The notes under the pieces: model-generated
Seen by the model: only the letters and a program-made list of their open reading frames with translations
The model's database searches: none
Told to the model about the DNA's origin: nothing
NCBI GenBank assembly: GCA_015067585.1
Contig: SVMC01000003.1
Span: 1 to 64,000, forward strand
DNA: 64,000 bases
From: Oscillospiraceae bacterium
GTDB lineage: Bacteria > Bacillota > Clostridia > Oscillospirales > Oscillospiraceae
Reading direction: 5' to 3'
Part shown: positions 43,655-53,885 of the stretch, in pieces
Position numbering within the stretch: the stretch's first letter is position 1
How the letters are laid out: the number at the start of each line of letters is the position of its first letter
Position numbers and translations under genes: made by a program

Positions 43655-43865
43655 GGTCCGGCTTTCGTCTGTCCGTTACAGGCTTCCGCTGCAGGTGGCG
43701 AAGGTTCTGCGGCTGTGCCGGGGAGACAGTTATCCCATCTGTCCCCGCTGCGAGTGTACATTGGAAAGGGAGTATATGCATTTCTGCGACCGCTGCGGAC
43801 AGCATCTTGGATGGGCGCGGTTCGATTTTGCTCAGGTCATCGATGCACCCCGCAAGCATGGATAA
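43620..43865 (+). CDS. Small zinc-ribbon protein
   Basis: An 81-residue protein. It has two Cys pairs, CPRCECTLEREYMHFCDRC, that form one zinc ribbon, followed by GQHLGW and a short tail. The N-terminal half is strongly basic (RMRRKVRLSSVRYRL). A GGAGG inside the end of the preceding regulator gene, 9 nt before this ATG, supports coupling with it; a second ATG 30 nt later is possible. Proteins of this style are common in Oscillospirales but unnamed. It probably acts with the preceding XRE protein. Confidence 0.7.
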   Translation: MPLTEEIRMRRKVRLSSVRYRLPLQVAKVLRLCRGDSYPICPRCECTLEREYMHFCDRCGQHLGWARFDFAQVIDAPRKHG

Positions 43866-44059
43866 GCAGCGGGTTGTCTCAAAATGAAATTGTGCGAAAG
43901 AGAAGCTTGCACTCCTGACGGGGATCGTGTGAAAGGGGCGGTCTTGGAGCCTCTTTCGCGTTCAATCAGAAATTTTGTTTCTGTCACGCTTGTCTACGCA
44001 GCATAGGTTGCCGGAAACCGGATTTCGTGGTATTCTCTCTGAGAAGGGAAGTGGCAGTG

Positions 44060-44644
44060 ATGAATACCTATGTGACCGGCAGCACCATCCGGCAGCTTCG
44101 GGAAGGCAGAAAAATGACCCAGGCGGAATTGGCCGGGCGGATTGGCGTCAGCAGTAAGACCATATCCAAATGGGAGACGGCAAAAGGTCTGCCGGATATC
44201 AGCCTGCTGCAGCCGTTGGCGGCGGCCCTTGGCATCTCAGTGATCGAACTGATGGCCGGGGAACCGGTTCAGAACAGGAATCTTTCTGCCAATATGCTCC
44301 GTTCCCTTTTTTATGTCTGTCCCATTTGCGGCAACGCCATCCATAGTCTTGGGAATGCGGTGATAAGCTGCTGCGGCGTATTGCTGCCTGCGCTGGAGGC
44401 GGAGGAACCGGACGAGGCGCATTTGGTCACCATCGAGGAGGTGGAGGATGAGCAGTTTATCACCATCCATCACCCCATGACGAAGCAGCATTTTATCTCT
44501 TTCGTGGCCTATGTTACCTGCGACCGGATCCGGATGGTGAAGCTGTATCCCGAGGGCAATGCCCAGACCCGGCTGCAGATGCGGGGAAGGGGATACCTCT
44601 ATTATTACTGCAATCACCACGGTTTGTTCAGAATGAAACGATAA
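44060..44644 (+). CDS. XRE helix-turn-helix fused to a desulfoferrodoxin-like domain
   Basis: A 194-residue regulator. Residues 5-65 are a Cro/CI DNA-binding domain (IRQLREGRKMTQAELAGRI, SSKTISKWETAKGLPD). From about residue 80 a domain follows with VCPICGNAIHSLGNAVISCCGVLLP and IHHPMTKQHFISFVAYV, which resembles the neelaredoxin/desulfoferrodoxin site where four His and one Cys hold a non-haem iron. The HPMTKxH and the CNHHG end fit this. So it may be a redox or superoxide sensor. Homologues with the same two parts occur in Clostridia. GGGAAG precedes the ATG. 194 aa. Confidence 0.82.
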   Translation: MNTYVTGSTIRQLREGRKMTQAELAGRIGVSSKTISKWETAKGLPDISLLQPLAAALGISVIELMAGEPVQNRNLSANMLRSLFYVCPICGNAIHSLGNAVISCCGVLLPALEAEEPDEAHLVTIEEVEDEQFITIHHPMTKQHFISFVAYVTCDRIRMVKLYPEGNAQTRLQMRGRGYLYYYCNHHGLFRMKR

Positions 44645-44709
44645 TTTACGAATTCTTAATGAATCGTCTCCTTCTTTGTGATATGATAAATAAAAAAGGA
44701 GGATCGGAT

Positions 44710-44946
44710 ATGGAAAAATTCATTCCCTACGAGAAGCTGTCCAAAAAAGAGCGCCGCAAACTGAACCTGGCCGCCCGCCGGACCTGGGGCATATGCAACC
44801 CCGTCACAAGAAAGCCCGCCAACAGCAGGGCCTACAACAGAAAAAAGTCACAGGACTGGAAGCGGGATCTGCCGCCAAAACATTCCTGTGACTTTTTGTT
44901 ATATTCCGCGAGATTTTGTGCATTACTTGACAGCTTGATTTGTTGA
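44710..44946 (+). CDS. Conserved small basic protein
   Basis: A 78-residue protein opening MEKFIPYEKLSKKERRKL, then RTWGICNPVTRKPANSRAYNRKK, a basic pattern that recurs in short clostridial proteins of about 45-55 aa. AAGGAGG 9 nt upstream is nearly perfect. Here the frame runs on through a terminator-like hairpin (44842-44897) and stops 50 nt later, so the last 25-30 residues may not be ancestral. Function unknown; RNA binding is possible given its charge. Confidence 0.7.
   Translation: MEKFIPYEKLSKKERRKLNLAARRTWGICNPVTRKPANSRAYNRKKSQDWKRDLPPKHSCDFLLYSARFCALLDSLIC
44842..44897 (+). terminator. Terminator hairpin inside the 3' end of the small basic gene
   Basis: AAAAAGTCACAGGA (44842-44855) and TCCTGTGACTTTTT (44884-44897) are perfect 14-bp arms with a T-rich end. 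Confidence 0.75.
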
Positions 44947-45134
44947 GTGTAGTATATTGTTGATCCCCGCGATAAGAAGGTGGAGCGGCCACAGAGGATC
45001 ACATTTACATCTTCCGTTTCCCGCAAAAAACCATTGTGCCACATGAGCTTCAATGGTGCTGATTGCGGGGGAAGGATACGATCCTGCTCTGATTAGAGAA
45101 GTCTTGTTGTGTGGAAAAAGGGAGGAACGGCGCA

Positions 45135-45527
45135 ATGAATAAAACAGAAGCGCAATGCTATGATTTTATCATAGCGCTTGCCCGGGAATTGGAGGCTGAT
45201 TTTGCGACACAGTACGAAACAATGGAAGCATTCGCAAGATGGAATCTCCCGGAAGAAATCGCACTTGAATGGCTTGATGCAGAGGGAATGCTGCAAACGA
45301 TTAAAATGCTCCAATACCGCTCGCAAGAGGAGATTGCGTTGATTGAATTGATTATGCGCAATTTTGATACTGCTTTTCAACAAACGCAAAACCCTGTATG
45401 GACTTATTCTGCGATGCAAAATGATGTGTTTTGGCATCAACAAAGGCATCTTGCCCGGAAATTGATTGATATGGCAGAGAATCGAAACCCGATTCTGCGT
45501 CTTGGAACTGGGCAGGAAATAGAATAG
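45135..45527 (+). CDS. Hypothetical helical protein
   Basis: A 130-residue protein, entirely helical in appearance, with no Cys clusters except one near the start. There is an amphipathic stretch IALARELEADFATQYETMEAF and an acidic middle. GGGAGGAAC precedes the ATG. I find no family. A terminator follows. It is the last gene of the accessory stretch and lies convergent to argF. 44947-45134 before it holds no gene. Confidence 0.65.
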   Translation: MNKTEAQCYDFIIALARELEADFATQYETMEAFARWNLPEEIALEWLDAEGMLQTIKMLQYRSQEEIALIELIMRNFDTAFQQTQNPVWTYSAMQNDVFWHQQRHLARKLIDMAENRNPILRLGTGQEIE

Positions 45528-45559
45528 GCATATGAATATTTGTCGTTCACGCGAAAGAA

Positions 45560-45594
45560 GCCGCAATGCTCGCTTAATGAATGAGCATTGCGGC
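45560..45594. terminator. Bidirectional terminator between the small gene and argF
   Basis: GCCGCAATGCTC and GAGCATTGCGGC are perfect arms; T-rich sequence lies on both sides. Confidence 0.75.
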
Positions 45595-45607
45595 ATAGGT
45601 TTTTCTC

Positions 45608-46594
45608 TTACAGACCGCCCATGAGGACTGCCATGACGGCTTTGATGGTGTGCATTCTGTTTTCGGCTTCGTCGAAGACGATGGACTGCTTGCTTTCGAA
45701 GACCTCGTCGGTGACTTCCATTTCCTTGATGCCGAACTTTTCGCTCATCTGCAGGCCGATCTTGGTGTTCAGGTCATGGAAGGCGGGCAGGCAGTGCATG
45801 AACACGGCGCTTTCCTTTGCCTGTGCCATCAGCTTGGCATTGACCTGATAGGGGCTGAGGTCCGCAATGCGGCTTGCCCAGACTTCGTCGGGTTCGCCCA
45901 TGGAGACCCAGACATCGGTATAGATGACATCGGCATTCTCCGCTGCCTTCATGGGATCGGTGATGAATTCCAGCACAGCGCCGGTCTCGGCGGCGATGGC
46001 CTGGCAGGTTTCGATCAGCTCGGCGTTGGGGAAGTAGGCTTCCGGAGCGCAGGCCACGAAGTGCATACCCATCTTGGCGCAGCCCACCATCAGGGAGTTG
46101 CCCATGTTGTAGCGGGCATCGCCCATGTATACCAGTTTCACACCCTGCAGCTTGCCCAGATGCTCCTGAATGGTCAGGAAGTCGGCAAGGATCTGGGTGG
46201 GGTGGAACTCGTTGGTCAGACCGTTGAATACGGGAACGCCGGCATACTTTGCCAGCTCGTCCACGATCTCCTGACCAAAGCCACGGTATTCGATGCCGTC
46301 ATACATACGGCCAAGGACTCTTGCGGTATCGGCAATGGATTCCTTCTTGCCGATCTGGGAACCGGTGGGGTCGAGGTAGGTGCAGCCCATGCCAAGGTCA
46401 GACGCGGCAACTTCAAAGGCGCAGCGGGTGCGGGTGGAGGTTTTTTCGAAAATCAGGGCAACATTCTTGCCTCTGAGGATATCGTGGGGGACGCCTGCTT
46501 TCTTCTGGGTCTTCAGGCTTGCGGCAACATCGAGGAAGTGCTGAATTTCTGCCGGGGTATAGTCCAGCAGCTTGAGGAAATGCTTTTGATCCAT
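45608..46594 (-). CDS. argF: Ornithine carbamoyltransferase ArgF
   Basis: Converts ornithine and carbamoyl phosphate to citrulline in arginine synthesis. The 328-residue protein has the carbamoyl-phosphate loop [13 protein letters not shown], a [12 protein letters not shown] segment, [16 protein letters not shown] for domain binding, [10 protein letters not shown], and the ornithine site with HCLPAF near residue 268. Length and motifs are complete. It is the third gene of a minus-strand operon argG-argH-argF, 24 nt after argH. AAGGAG before ATG. Confidence 0.97.
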   Translation of the reverse strand: MDQKHFLKLLDYTPAEIQHFLDVAASLKTQKKAGVPHDILRGKNVALIFEKTSTRTRCAFEVAASDLGMGCTYLDPTGSQIGKKESIADTARVLGRMYDGIEYRGFGQEIVDELAKYAGVPVFNGLTNEFHPTQILADFLTIQEHLGKLQGVKLVYMGDARYNMGNSLMVGCAKMGMHFVACAPEAYFPNAELIETCQAIAAETGAVLEFITDPMKAAENADVIYTDVWVSMGEPDEVWASRIADLSPYQVNAKLMAQAKESAVFMHCLPAFHDLNTKIGLQMSEKFGIKEMEVTDEVFESKQSIVFDEAENRMHTIKAVMAVLMGGL

Positions 46595-46618
46595 TCTGTT
46601 TCTCCTTTGTTCTATGTA

Positions 46619-48004
46619 TCAGGCTTCGCTGTGGGCATCGATAAACTGCTGCAGAAGCTCGATCTGGCGGGTGGTCTCACTGGGGCTGGGGCCGCCGTAG
46701 CTGCAGCGCTGGCCCACGCAGGTCTCCATGGAAAGAGCGTCGTAAACATCCGGCCCGAAGAGGGGACTGATCTCCTGCAGTTCGCTGAGGGACATTTCTT
46801 CCAGGGTCTTGCCGCTTTCGGTGCAGCGGTAGACGAGCTGACCGGTGATCTTATAGGCATCCCGGAAGGGCATTCCCCGCTTGGCAAGATAGTCGGCGCA
46901 GTCGGTGGCGTTGATGAAACCCCGGTTTGCAGCGGCACGCATATTCTCCGGCAGCACCTTCATGGTATCGATCATGGCGGCAAATACCGGCAGGCACATC
47001 TTCACGGTGTCGATGGTGTCGAATACCGGCTCCTTGTCCTCCTGCATATCCTTGTTATAGGCCAGCGGCAGGGACTTCATGGTGGCCAGAAGGCCGATGA
47101 GAGCGCCGTAGACACGGCCGGTCTTGCCTCTTACCAGCTCGGCTACGTCCGGATTCTTCTTCTGGGGCATGATGGAGGAGCCGGTGGAATAAGCATCGTC
47201 CAGCTCGATGTACTTGAATTCCCAGCTGCACCAGAGAATAATTTCCTCCGCAAAGCGGGACAGGTGCATCATGAGAATGGACATACAGCTTAAAAATTCA
47301 ACGGCATAGTCACGGTCGGAAACACCGTCCAGGCTGTTGGCCATGGGAGCGCTGAAGCCTAAAAGCTCCGCGGTACGCAGGCGGTTGATGGGGTGGGTAG
47401 TGCCCGCCAGTGCGCCGCTGCCCAGAGGGCATTCGTTCATGCGCTCGGCGCAGTCCTCAAGACGGGTGACATCCCGCTTGAGCATGGAGCCGTAGGCTAA
47501 AAGATGCTGGGCCATGGTGATGGGCTGTGCCCGCTGCAGATGGGTGTAGCCGGGCATAACCGTATTCTGATTTTCCTTTGCCTGCTTCAGGATCACCCTC
47601 TGCAGGTTGAGGATCTGCTCCTTGATCTCGGCCATTTCCTTGCGGAGGTACAGGCGAAGATCCACGGCCACCTGATCGTTGCGGCTGCGTGCGGTGTGCA
47701 GGCGCTTGCCGGCATCACCAATGCGCTGGGTCAGCAGGGTCTCCACATTCATGTGGATGTCTTCATTGTCGGCGCTGAATTCCACCTTGCCCGCCTTGAT
47801 GTCGGCAAGCAGCTCTGTCAGGCCGTTTACGATGGCGTTCACATCTTCCGGGGAAATGATGCCGCATTCCCCAAGCATGGTGGCATGGGCGATGGAGCCG
47901 GTGATATCCTCCTCATACATTCTTGCGTCAAAGCTGATGGAGGAATTGAAGTCATTGACGAGGGCGTCGGTCTCTTTCTGGAACCGACCGGACCAAAGTT
48001 TCAT
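46619..48004 (-). CDS. argH: Argininosuccinate lyase ArgH
   Basis: Splits argininosuccinate into arginine and fumarate. The 461-residue protein starts MKLWSGRFQKETDALVNDFN, carries TARSRNDQVAVDLRLYLR, PGYTHLQRAQP and the signature GSSIMPQKKNPD at about residue 278. It is full length. Longer in-frame starts upstream lack a ribosome site; AGGAG lies 8 nt before this ATG. It lies between argG and argF on the minus strand, after a hairpin that may limit read-through from argG. Confidence 0.97.
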   Translation of the reverse strand: MKLWSGRFQKETDALVNDFNSSISFDARMYEEDITGSIAHATMLGECGIISPEDVNAIVNGLTELLADIKAGKVEFSADNEDIHMNVETLLTQRIGDAGKRLHTARSRNDQVAVDLRLYLRKEMAEIKEQILNLQRVILKQAKENQNTVMPGYTHLQRAQPITMAQHLLAYGSMLKRDVTRLEDCAERMNECPLGSGALAGTTHPINRLRTAELLGFSAPMANSLDGVSDRDYAVEFLSCMSILMMHLSRFAEEIILWCSWEFKYIELDDAYSTGSSIMPQKKNPDVAELVRGKTGRVYGALIGLLATMKSLPLAYNKDMQEDKEPVFDTIDTVKMCLPVFAAMIDTMKVLPENMRAAANRGFINATDCADYLAKRGMPFRDAYKITGQLVYRCTESGKTLEEMSLSELQEISPLFGPDVYDALSMETCVGQRCSYGGPSPSETTRQIELLQQFIDAHSEA

Positions 48005-48033
48005 ATGTATTCTCCTGATCTTTTCTTGATGCA

Positions 48034-48062
48034 AAGCAAGCCGGGGGTCTCCCGGCTTGCTT
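48034..48062 (-). terminator. Hairpin between argG and argH
   Basis: AAGCAAGCCGGG and CCCGGCTTGCTT form perfect 12-bp arms with a 5-nt loop. On the minus strand TTTGC follows, so it would be at best a leaky terminator or an mRNA stabiliser. Confidence 0.6.
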
Positions 48063-48073
48063 ATTGGCTTGTC

Positions 48074-49297
<1,224 letters not shown>

Positions 49298-49348
49298 AAT
49301 GAGTCCCTCCGTAGTGTTTCGTTTCAGTGGCATAATATTAGCACATTG

Positions 49349-49448
49349 TGAATAAATATGCAACATGCAAATTTCACAAAATAACTATATTATTTTATGC
49401 CTGTCCGTTCATATTCGACAAATTCAGGTCAGGATGAATAATTATACT
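49349..49448. promoter_or_regulatory. Candidate ARG boxes between argG and argC
   Basis: Two matches to the TGAAT-N4-ATTCA ArgR/AhrC box: TGAATAAATATGCA (49349-49362) and TGAATAATTATACT (49435-49448). Their location in the divergent control region suits repression of both operons by arginine. The rest of 49298-49578 is AT-rich and has no gene. Confidence 0.5.
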
Positions 49449-49578
49449 TGCTTTTTTATTATATATGGAGTAAAGTATAGCGTACATGAATGCAGCTTGC
49501 ATACAATATTCATTCATGTGTCCGTATTCACAAATATCTGTATATCGGACGAGATCATCAAGGAACGAGGCGATTGGG

Positions 49579-50511
49579 ATGAAAACTGTTTTTATCGACG
49601 GAAGCGCGGGAACCACAGGTCTGCGGATCTATGACCGTCTTTCCACCCGACCGGAGCTGAAGCTTGTCACGCTCCCTGACGCGGTGCGAAAGGATCCCGA
49701 AAAGCGAGCCGAGGCGCTGAACAGCTGCGATCTGGCCTTTTTGTGCCTGCCGGATGCGGCAGCCATGGAGGCAGCCGCTATGGTCACCAATCCCGATGTG
49801 GTGCTGCTGGATACCTCCACCGCCCACCGAACCAATCCCCAGTGGGCCTACGGCTTCCCGGAGCTGTCAAAGGAGTTTGCGGATAAGGTCCGGGCATCCA
49901 GGCGTATTGCCGTCCCCGGCTGCCATGCCAGCGGTTTTATCGCACTGGTGTACCCTCTGGTGGCAGCGGGTTATCTGGATGCCGATGTCCTTTTGACCTG
50001 CCATAGCCTGACGGGCTACAGCGGCGGCGGCAAAAAAATGATTGCCGATTACCGGGCAGAGGGAAGATCTTCCCTTTACGATGCACCCCGCCAGTATGGC
50101 CTTACCCAGCAGCACAAGCATCTGCGGGAGATGAAGGCGGTGACGGGTCTTGCGAACGAACCCATATTCTGCCCCATTGTGGCGGATTTCTATAGCGGCA
50201 TGGAGGTCACGGTGCCTCTGTTTGCCTCACAGCTGAAGAAGAAGGCAAGTATTTCCGAGCTGCAGACCTTCTATAATAATTGGTATCAGGGTATGCTGGT
50301 GCGCTGCGCCGCAGAACCGGATGAGGACGGCATGCTCAGTGCCAATGCTTTCTCCGGCAAGGATACCATGACGATTTTTGTTACCGGCAATGACGAGCGG
50401 CTGCTTCTGACCGCCCGATACGATAATCTTGGCAAGGGTGCTTCCGGCGCTGCCATAGAATGCATGAATCTGGTTCTTGGTCTTGACCCGGCCACGGGAC
50501 TGGAAACCTGA
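49579..50511 (+). CDS. argC: N-acetyl-gamma-glutamyl-phosphate reductase ArgC (short type)
   Basis: Reduces N-acetylglutamyl phosphate with NADPH. The 310-residue protein has the nucleotide-binding start FIDGSAGTTGLRIYDRL, DTSTAHRTN, the catalytic Cys in PGCHASGF (residue about 115), and GYSGGGKKMI. This is the short 'type 2' ArgC. AGGCGATTGGG is a fair ribosome site; upstream frames are not supported. First gene of argC-argJ-argB-argD. Confidence 0.95.
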   Translation: MKTVFIDGSAGTTGLRIYDRLSTRPELKLVTLPDAVRKDPEKRAEALNSCDLAFLCLPDAAAMEAAAMVTNPDVVLLDTSTAHRTNPQWAYGFPELSKEFADKVRASRRIAVPGCHASGFIALVYPLVAAGYLDADVLLTCHSLTGYSGGGKKMIADYRAEGRSSLYDAPRQYGLTQQHKHLREMKAVTGLANEPIFCPIVADFYSGMEVTVPLFASQLKKKASISELQTFYNNWYQGMLVRCAAEPDEDGMLSANAFSGKDTMTIFVTGNDERLLLTARYDNLGKGASGAAIECMNLVLGLDPATGLET

Positions 50512-50525
50512 TTGGAGGAAACGAG

Positions 50526-51740
50526 ATGAAACTGATTTCCGGCAGCGTCTGCGCTGCACAGGGCTTTACTGCCAACGGCGTACACTGCGGTGTGCGCGCC
50601 AATAAAAATAAAAAGGATCTTGCGATGATCTACAGCGCCGTTCCCGCAAATGCGGCAGCGGTTTATACCACGAATCTTGTCAAGGGTGCGCCCCTGACCG
50701 TGACGAAAGCACATCTGACCAACGGCAAAGCACAGGCAGTGATCTGCAACAGCGGCAATGCCAACACCTGCAATGCCAACGGCATTGAGGTGGCGGAAAA
50801 AATGAGCGAGCTGACCGCCGAAGTGTTGGGCATTTCTCCTTCTGATGTCATCGTGGCTTCCACCGGCGTCATTGGTCAGCCTCTTCCGCTGAAACCCATT
50901 GCCGCAGGTCTGGCACCTCTTGCACAGGGGCTGAGTGTGGAAGGCCAGGCAGAAGCCGCACAGGCCATTCTCACCACCGATACCTGCCCCAAGGAGATCG
51001 CGGTGGAATTCGAGCTTGGCGGAAAGACCTGCCGTCTTGGCGGTATCGCCAAGGGCTCCGGCATGATCCATCCCAACCTTGCCACCATGCTGGTGTTCAT
51101 TACCACCGATGCCGCCATCTCTCCCCGGATGCTCCATCAGGCACTGGTGACGGATGTGCAGAACTCCTTCAATATGGTCAGTGTGGACGGCGATACCTCC
51201 ACAAATGACATGGTGTCCATCATGGCCAACGGTCTGGCGGGCAATGAGGAGATCATCTGCGAGAATGAGGACTATGCCATCTTTATGAAGGCCCTCAATA
51301 CCGTAACGGTGCACCTGTGCCGCATGATCGCCGGAGATGGCGAGGGTGCTACGAAGCTTTTGCAGTGCAAGGTCACCGGATCCATGACGGAGGCACTGGC
51401 AAAGCTGGTTGCCAAGAGTGTGATCTGCTCTTCTCTCACCAAGGCTGCCATGTTTGGCGCGGATGCCAACTGGGGCCGGGTGCTGTGCGCCATCGGCTAC
51501 AGCGGCGCGGCAGTAAATGTTGCGAAGGTGGATGTGGCCTTCCGGTCTGCCAAGGGCACTATTGAAGTGTGCCGCATGGGTGCTGGCGTGGAGTTCTCCG
51601 AGGAACTGGCGAAGGAGATCCTTTTGGAGCCGGAGATCGACATTCTTGTGGAACTCAATGACGGCGATGCCGCTGCCACCGCATGGGGCTGCGACCTGAC
51701 CTATGACTATGTAAAGATCAACGGTGATTACCGTACCTGA
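50526..51740 (+). CDS. argJ: Bifunctional glutamate N-acetyltransferase/ornithine acetyltransferase ArgJ
   Basis: Recycles the acetyl group from N-acetylornithine to glutamate. The 404-residue precursor self-cleaves before the Thr in KGSGMIHPNLATML (Thr187), which then is the nucleophile. TSNDMVS, GDGEGATKLL and the C-terminal YVKINGDYRT end are family-typical. With ArgJ, no separate ArgA or ArgE is required for cycling. The 14-nt gap to argC and GGAGG in front show coupling. Confidence 0.97.
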   Translation: MKLISGSVCAAQGFTANGVHCGVRANKNKKDLAMIYSAVPANAAAVYTTNLVKGAPLTVTKAHLTNGKAQAVICNSGNANTCNANGIEVAEKMSELTAEVLGISPSDVIVASTGVIGQPLPLKPIAAGLAPLAQGLSVEGQAEAAQAILTTDTCPKEIAVEFELGGKTCRLGGIAKGSGMIHPNLATMLVFITTDAAISPRMLHQALVTDVQNSFNMVSVDGDTSTNDMVSIMANGLAGNEEIICENEDYAIFMKALNTVTVHLCRMIAGDGEGATKLLQCKVTGSMTEALAKLVAKSVICSSLTKAAMFGADANWGRVLCAIGYSGAAVNVAKVDVAFRSAKGTIEVCRMGAGVEFSEELAKEILLEPEIDILVELNDGDAAATAWGCDLTYDYVKINGDYRT

Positions 51741-51748
51741 GGTAAGCT

Positions 51749-52636
51749 ATGGAACTGAAACTGAGCAATGCGCAGCGTGCTGAAGTCCTGACACAGGCGC
51801 TGCCTTACATAAAAAAGTATTATAATAAGATCGTCGTTGTGAAATATGGCGGCAATGCCATGATCGATGAGCAGCTCAAAGCACAGGTCATGGAGGACAT
51901 GGTCCTTCTGCATCTGATCGGTGTGAAGGTAGTTCTGGTACACGGCGGCGGCCCTGAGATCAGCCAGATGCTCAAGCGGGTGGGCAAGGAGACGGAATTC
52001 GTGGACGGTCTGCGTGTCACCGACAAGGAGAGCATGGACATCGTACAGATGGTGCTGACGGGCAAGGTCAACAAGACTCTTGTGAACCTCTTGGAAAAGA
52101 ACGGCGGCAAGGCTATGGGTCTTTCCGGCATTGACGGCCATATGATCGATGCGGTGGCAATGGATGAGCGCCTTGGCTATGTAGGGCGGATCACCGCTGT
52201 GAATGTGGAGCCGATCCTGGATCTTTTGGAGAAGGGCTATATCCCTGTCATTTCCACCGTGGGCTGTGACAATGAAGGCAATGCCTACAATATCAATGCG
52301 GATACGGCAGCCGCCAGAATCGCGGCAGGTCTGAAGGCAGAAAGCCTCATTTCCATGACGGATATCTGCGGTATTCTGCGGGATCGTGACGATCCCACCA
52401 CGCTGATCCCCAGAGTGACGGTTGCGGAAGCAACGCAGCTGTTCCGGGAAGGTATCATTTCCGGCGGCATGGTGCCGAAGGTGGATTGCTGCGTGGATGC
52501 TGTCATGAGCGGTGTAAAGAAAGTGTTTATTATGGATGGCCGGGTGCCCCACTCGATCCTCATCGAAATGCTGACAGAGGAAGGCGCGGGCACCATGGTG
52601 GTAGGAGATGATTACGATGAAAACGAAGGAGCTTGA
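51749..52636 (+). CDS. argB: Acetylglutamate kinase ArgB
   Basis: Phosphorylates N-acetylglutamate. The 295-residue protein has the amino-acid-kinase motifs VVKYGGNAM, VHGGGPEISQML (substrate loop), NADTAAARIAAGLKAE, and GGMVPKV. The N-terminal helix (residues 5-25) is of the type linked to arginine feedback inhibition in hexameric enzymes. It starts 8 nt after argJ and overlaps argD by 20 bp. Confidence 0.97.
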   Translation: MELKLSNAQRAEVLTQALPYIKKYYNKIVVVKYGGNAMIDEQLKAQVMEDMVLLHLIGVKVVLVHGGGPEISQMLKRVGKETEFVDGLRVTDKESMDIVQMVLTGKVNKTLVNLLEKNGGKAMGLSGIDGHMIDAVAMDERLGYVGRITAVNVEPILDLLEKGYIPVISTVGCDNEGNAYNINADTAAARIAAGLKAESLISMTDICGILRDRDDPTTLIPRVTVAEATQLFREGIISGGMVPKVDCCVDAVMSGVKKVFIMDGRVPHSILIEMLTEEGAGTMVVGDDYDENEGA

Positions 52637-53777
52637 CGCAAAATATGTGGCCCATACCTATGGCCGTTTTCCTGTTGAGATCGTAAGCGGTCACGGCGCT
52701 TTTCTGACGGACGATGAGGGAAAGACCTACATCGATATGGGCACCGGCATTGCGGTGAATATCTTTGGTGCCTGCGATGAGGAATGGATCAAGGCTGTGG
52801 AAGCACAGCTTCACAAATTCCAGCATACCTCCAATCTTTATTATACCAAGCCCTGTGCCGAGCTTGCGGAGATGCTCTGCGAGCGCACCGGCATGAAGAA
52901 GGTTTTCTTTGGCAATTCCGGCGCAGAGGCCAATGAATGCGCCATCAAGGTTGCCAGAAAATATGCAATGGAGAAAAAAGGTCCGGAATATTCCACTATC
53001 ATTACTCTGGAGAACAGCTTCCACGGCCGTACCCTCACCACACTGGCTGCCACCGGGCAGGATCACTATCACGAGCTGTTCCAGCCTCTGACCCCCGGCT
53101 TTGTTCACGCAAAGGCCAATGATCTCAACAGTGTAAAAGAGTTGGTCGCTCAGTATAAGGTAGCGGGCATTCTCTTTGAAGCGGTTCAGGGGGAAGGCGG
53201 TGTGCTGCCTCTGGATCAAGAGTTTGCGCAGGGCCTTGCGGAACTGGCCGCGAAGGAAGATATCATCCTGATGGCAGATGAGGTACAGATCGGCAACGGC
53301 CGTTCCGGTGCCCTCTATGGCTATATGAAGCTTGGGATCCAGCCGGATGTGGTCACCACGGCCAAGGGCCTTGCCGGCGGTCTGCCTCTTGGCTGCTGCA
53401 TGATGGGTGAAAAGGTATGCGATGTGCTGAACCCCGGCGATCACGGTTCCACCTTTGGCGGAAATCCTGTGGCCTGTGCGGGTGCAATCAGCATTGTCAA
53501 TCGCCTTGATGAGGAGCTTCTTTCTCAGGTAGAGGAAAAATCCCAATATATCTTTGATGCCTTTACCGGAGCCCCCGGTGTGGAGGATATCCGCGGCATG
53601 GGCCTGATGATCGGCATCAAGACGGTAAAACCCGCCGGTGAAGTAGTCGCAGCCTGCCGGGAGCAGGGCGTGCTGGTGTTGACGGCAAAGGACCGTGTCC
53701 GCCTGCTGCCGCCTTTGAACATTCCCATGGAGCTTCTTCAAAAGGCAGTGGAGATCATCAAGACTGCCTGTGAATAA
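52617..53777 (+). CDS. argD: Acetylornithine aminotransferase ArgD
   Basis: A PLP-dependent class III aminotransferase making N-acetylornithine. The 386-residue protein has FFGNSGAEANECAIKVARK, a FEAVQGEGGV segment, LMADEVQIGNGRSG for PLP, and the Schiff-base Lys in TTAKGLAGGLPLG. It starts inside argB; an ATG nine bases earlier is too close to AGGAG. Last gene of the operon, followed by a terminator. Confidence 0.96.
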   Translation: MKTKELDAKYVAHTYGRFPVEIVSGHGAFLTDDEGKTYIDMGTGIAVNIFGACDEEWIKAVEAQLHKFQHTSNLYYTKPCAELAEMLCERTGMKKVFFGNSGAEANECAIKVARKYAMEKKGPEYSTIITLENSFHGRTLTTLAATGQDHYHELFQPLTPGFVHAKANDLNSVKELVAQYKVAGILFEAVQGEGGVLPLDQEFAQGLAELAAKEDIILMADEVQIGNGRSGALYGYMKLGIQPDVVTTAKGLAGGLPLGCCMMGEKVCDVLNPGDHGSTFGGNPVACAGAISIVNRLDEELLSQVEEKSQYIFDAFTGAPGVEDIRGMGLMIGIKTVKPAGEVVAACREQGVLVLTAKDRVRLLPPLNIPMELLQKAVEIIKTACE

Positions 53778-53787
53778 GTATTTTCGA

Positions 53788-53820
53788 TGCTGTCGCAGAA
53801 AAATGCGGCAGCATCTTTTA
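53788..53820 (+). terminator. Terminator of the argCJBD operon
   Basis: GATGCTGTCGCA and TGCGGCAGCATC pair with one G-T, followed by TTTTATT. Confidence 0.8.
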
Positions 53821-53834
53821 TTGTAAAATTCAGG

Positions 53835-53863
53835 TTGACGAACTGCAGTTCTGTCGCTATCAT
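53835..53863 (+). promoter_or_regulatory. Promoter of bioY
   Basis: TTGACG, 17 bp, TATCAT, ending 22 bp before the GTG start. No complete BirA box is seen. Confidence 0.6.
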
Positions 53864-53885
53864 AGACCCGGAAGGAGGGAGAACT

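Noticed and set aside
49298-49578. T-box or arginine-leader RNA between argG and argC
   Set aside because: No specifier/T-box sequence was found; the region looks like plain promoter DNA with ARG-box-like sites.
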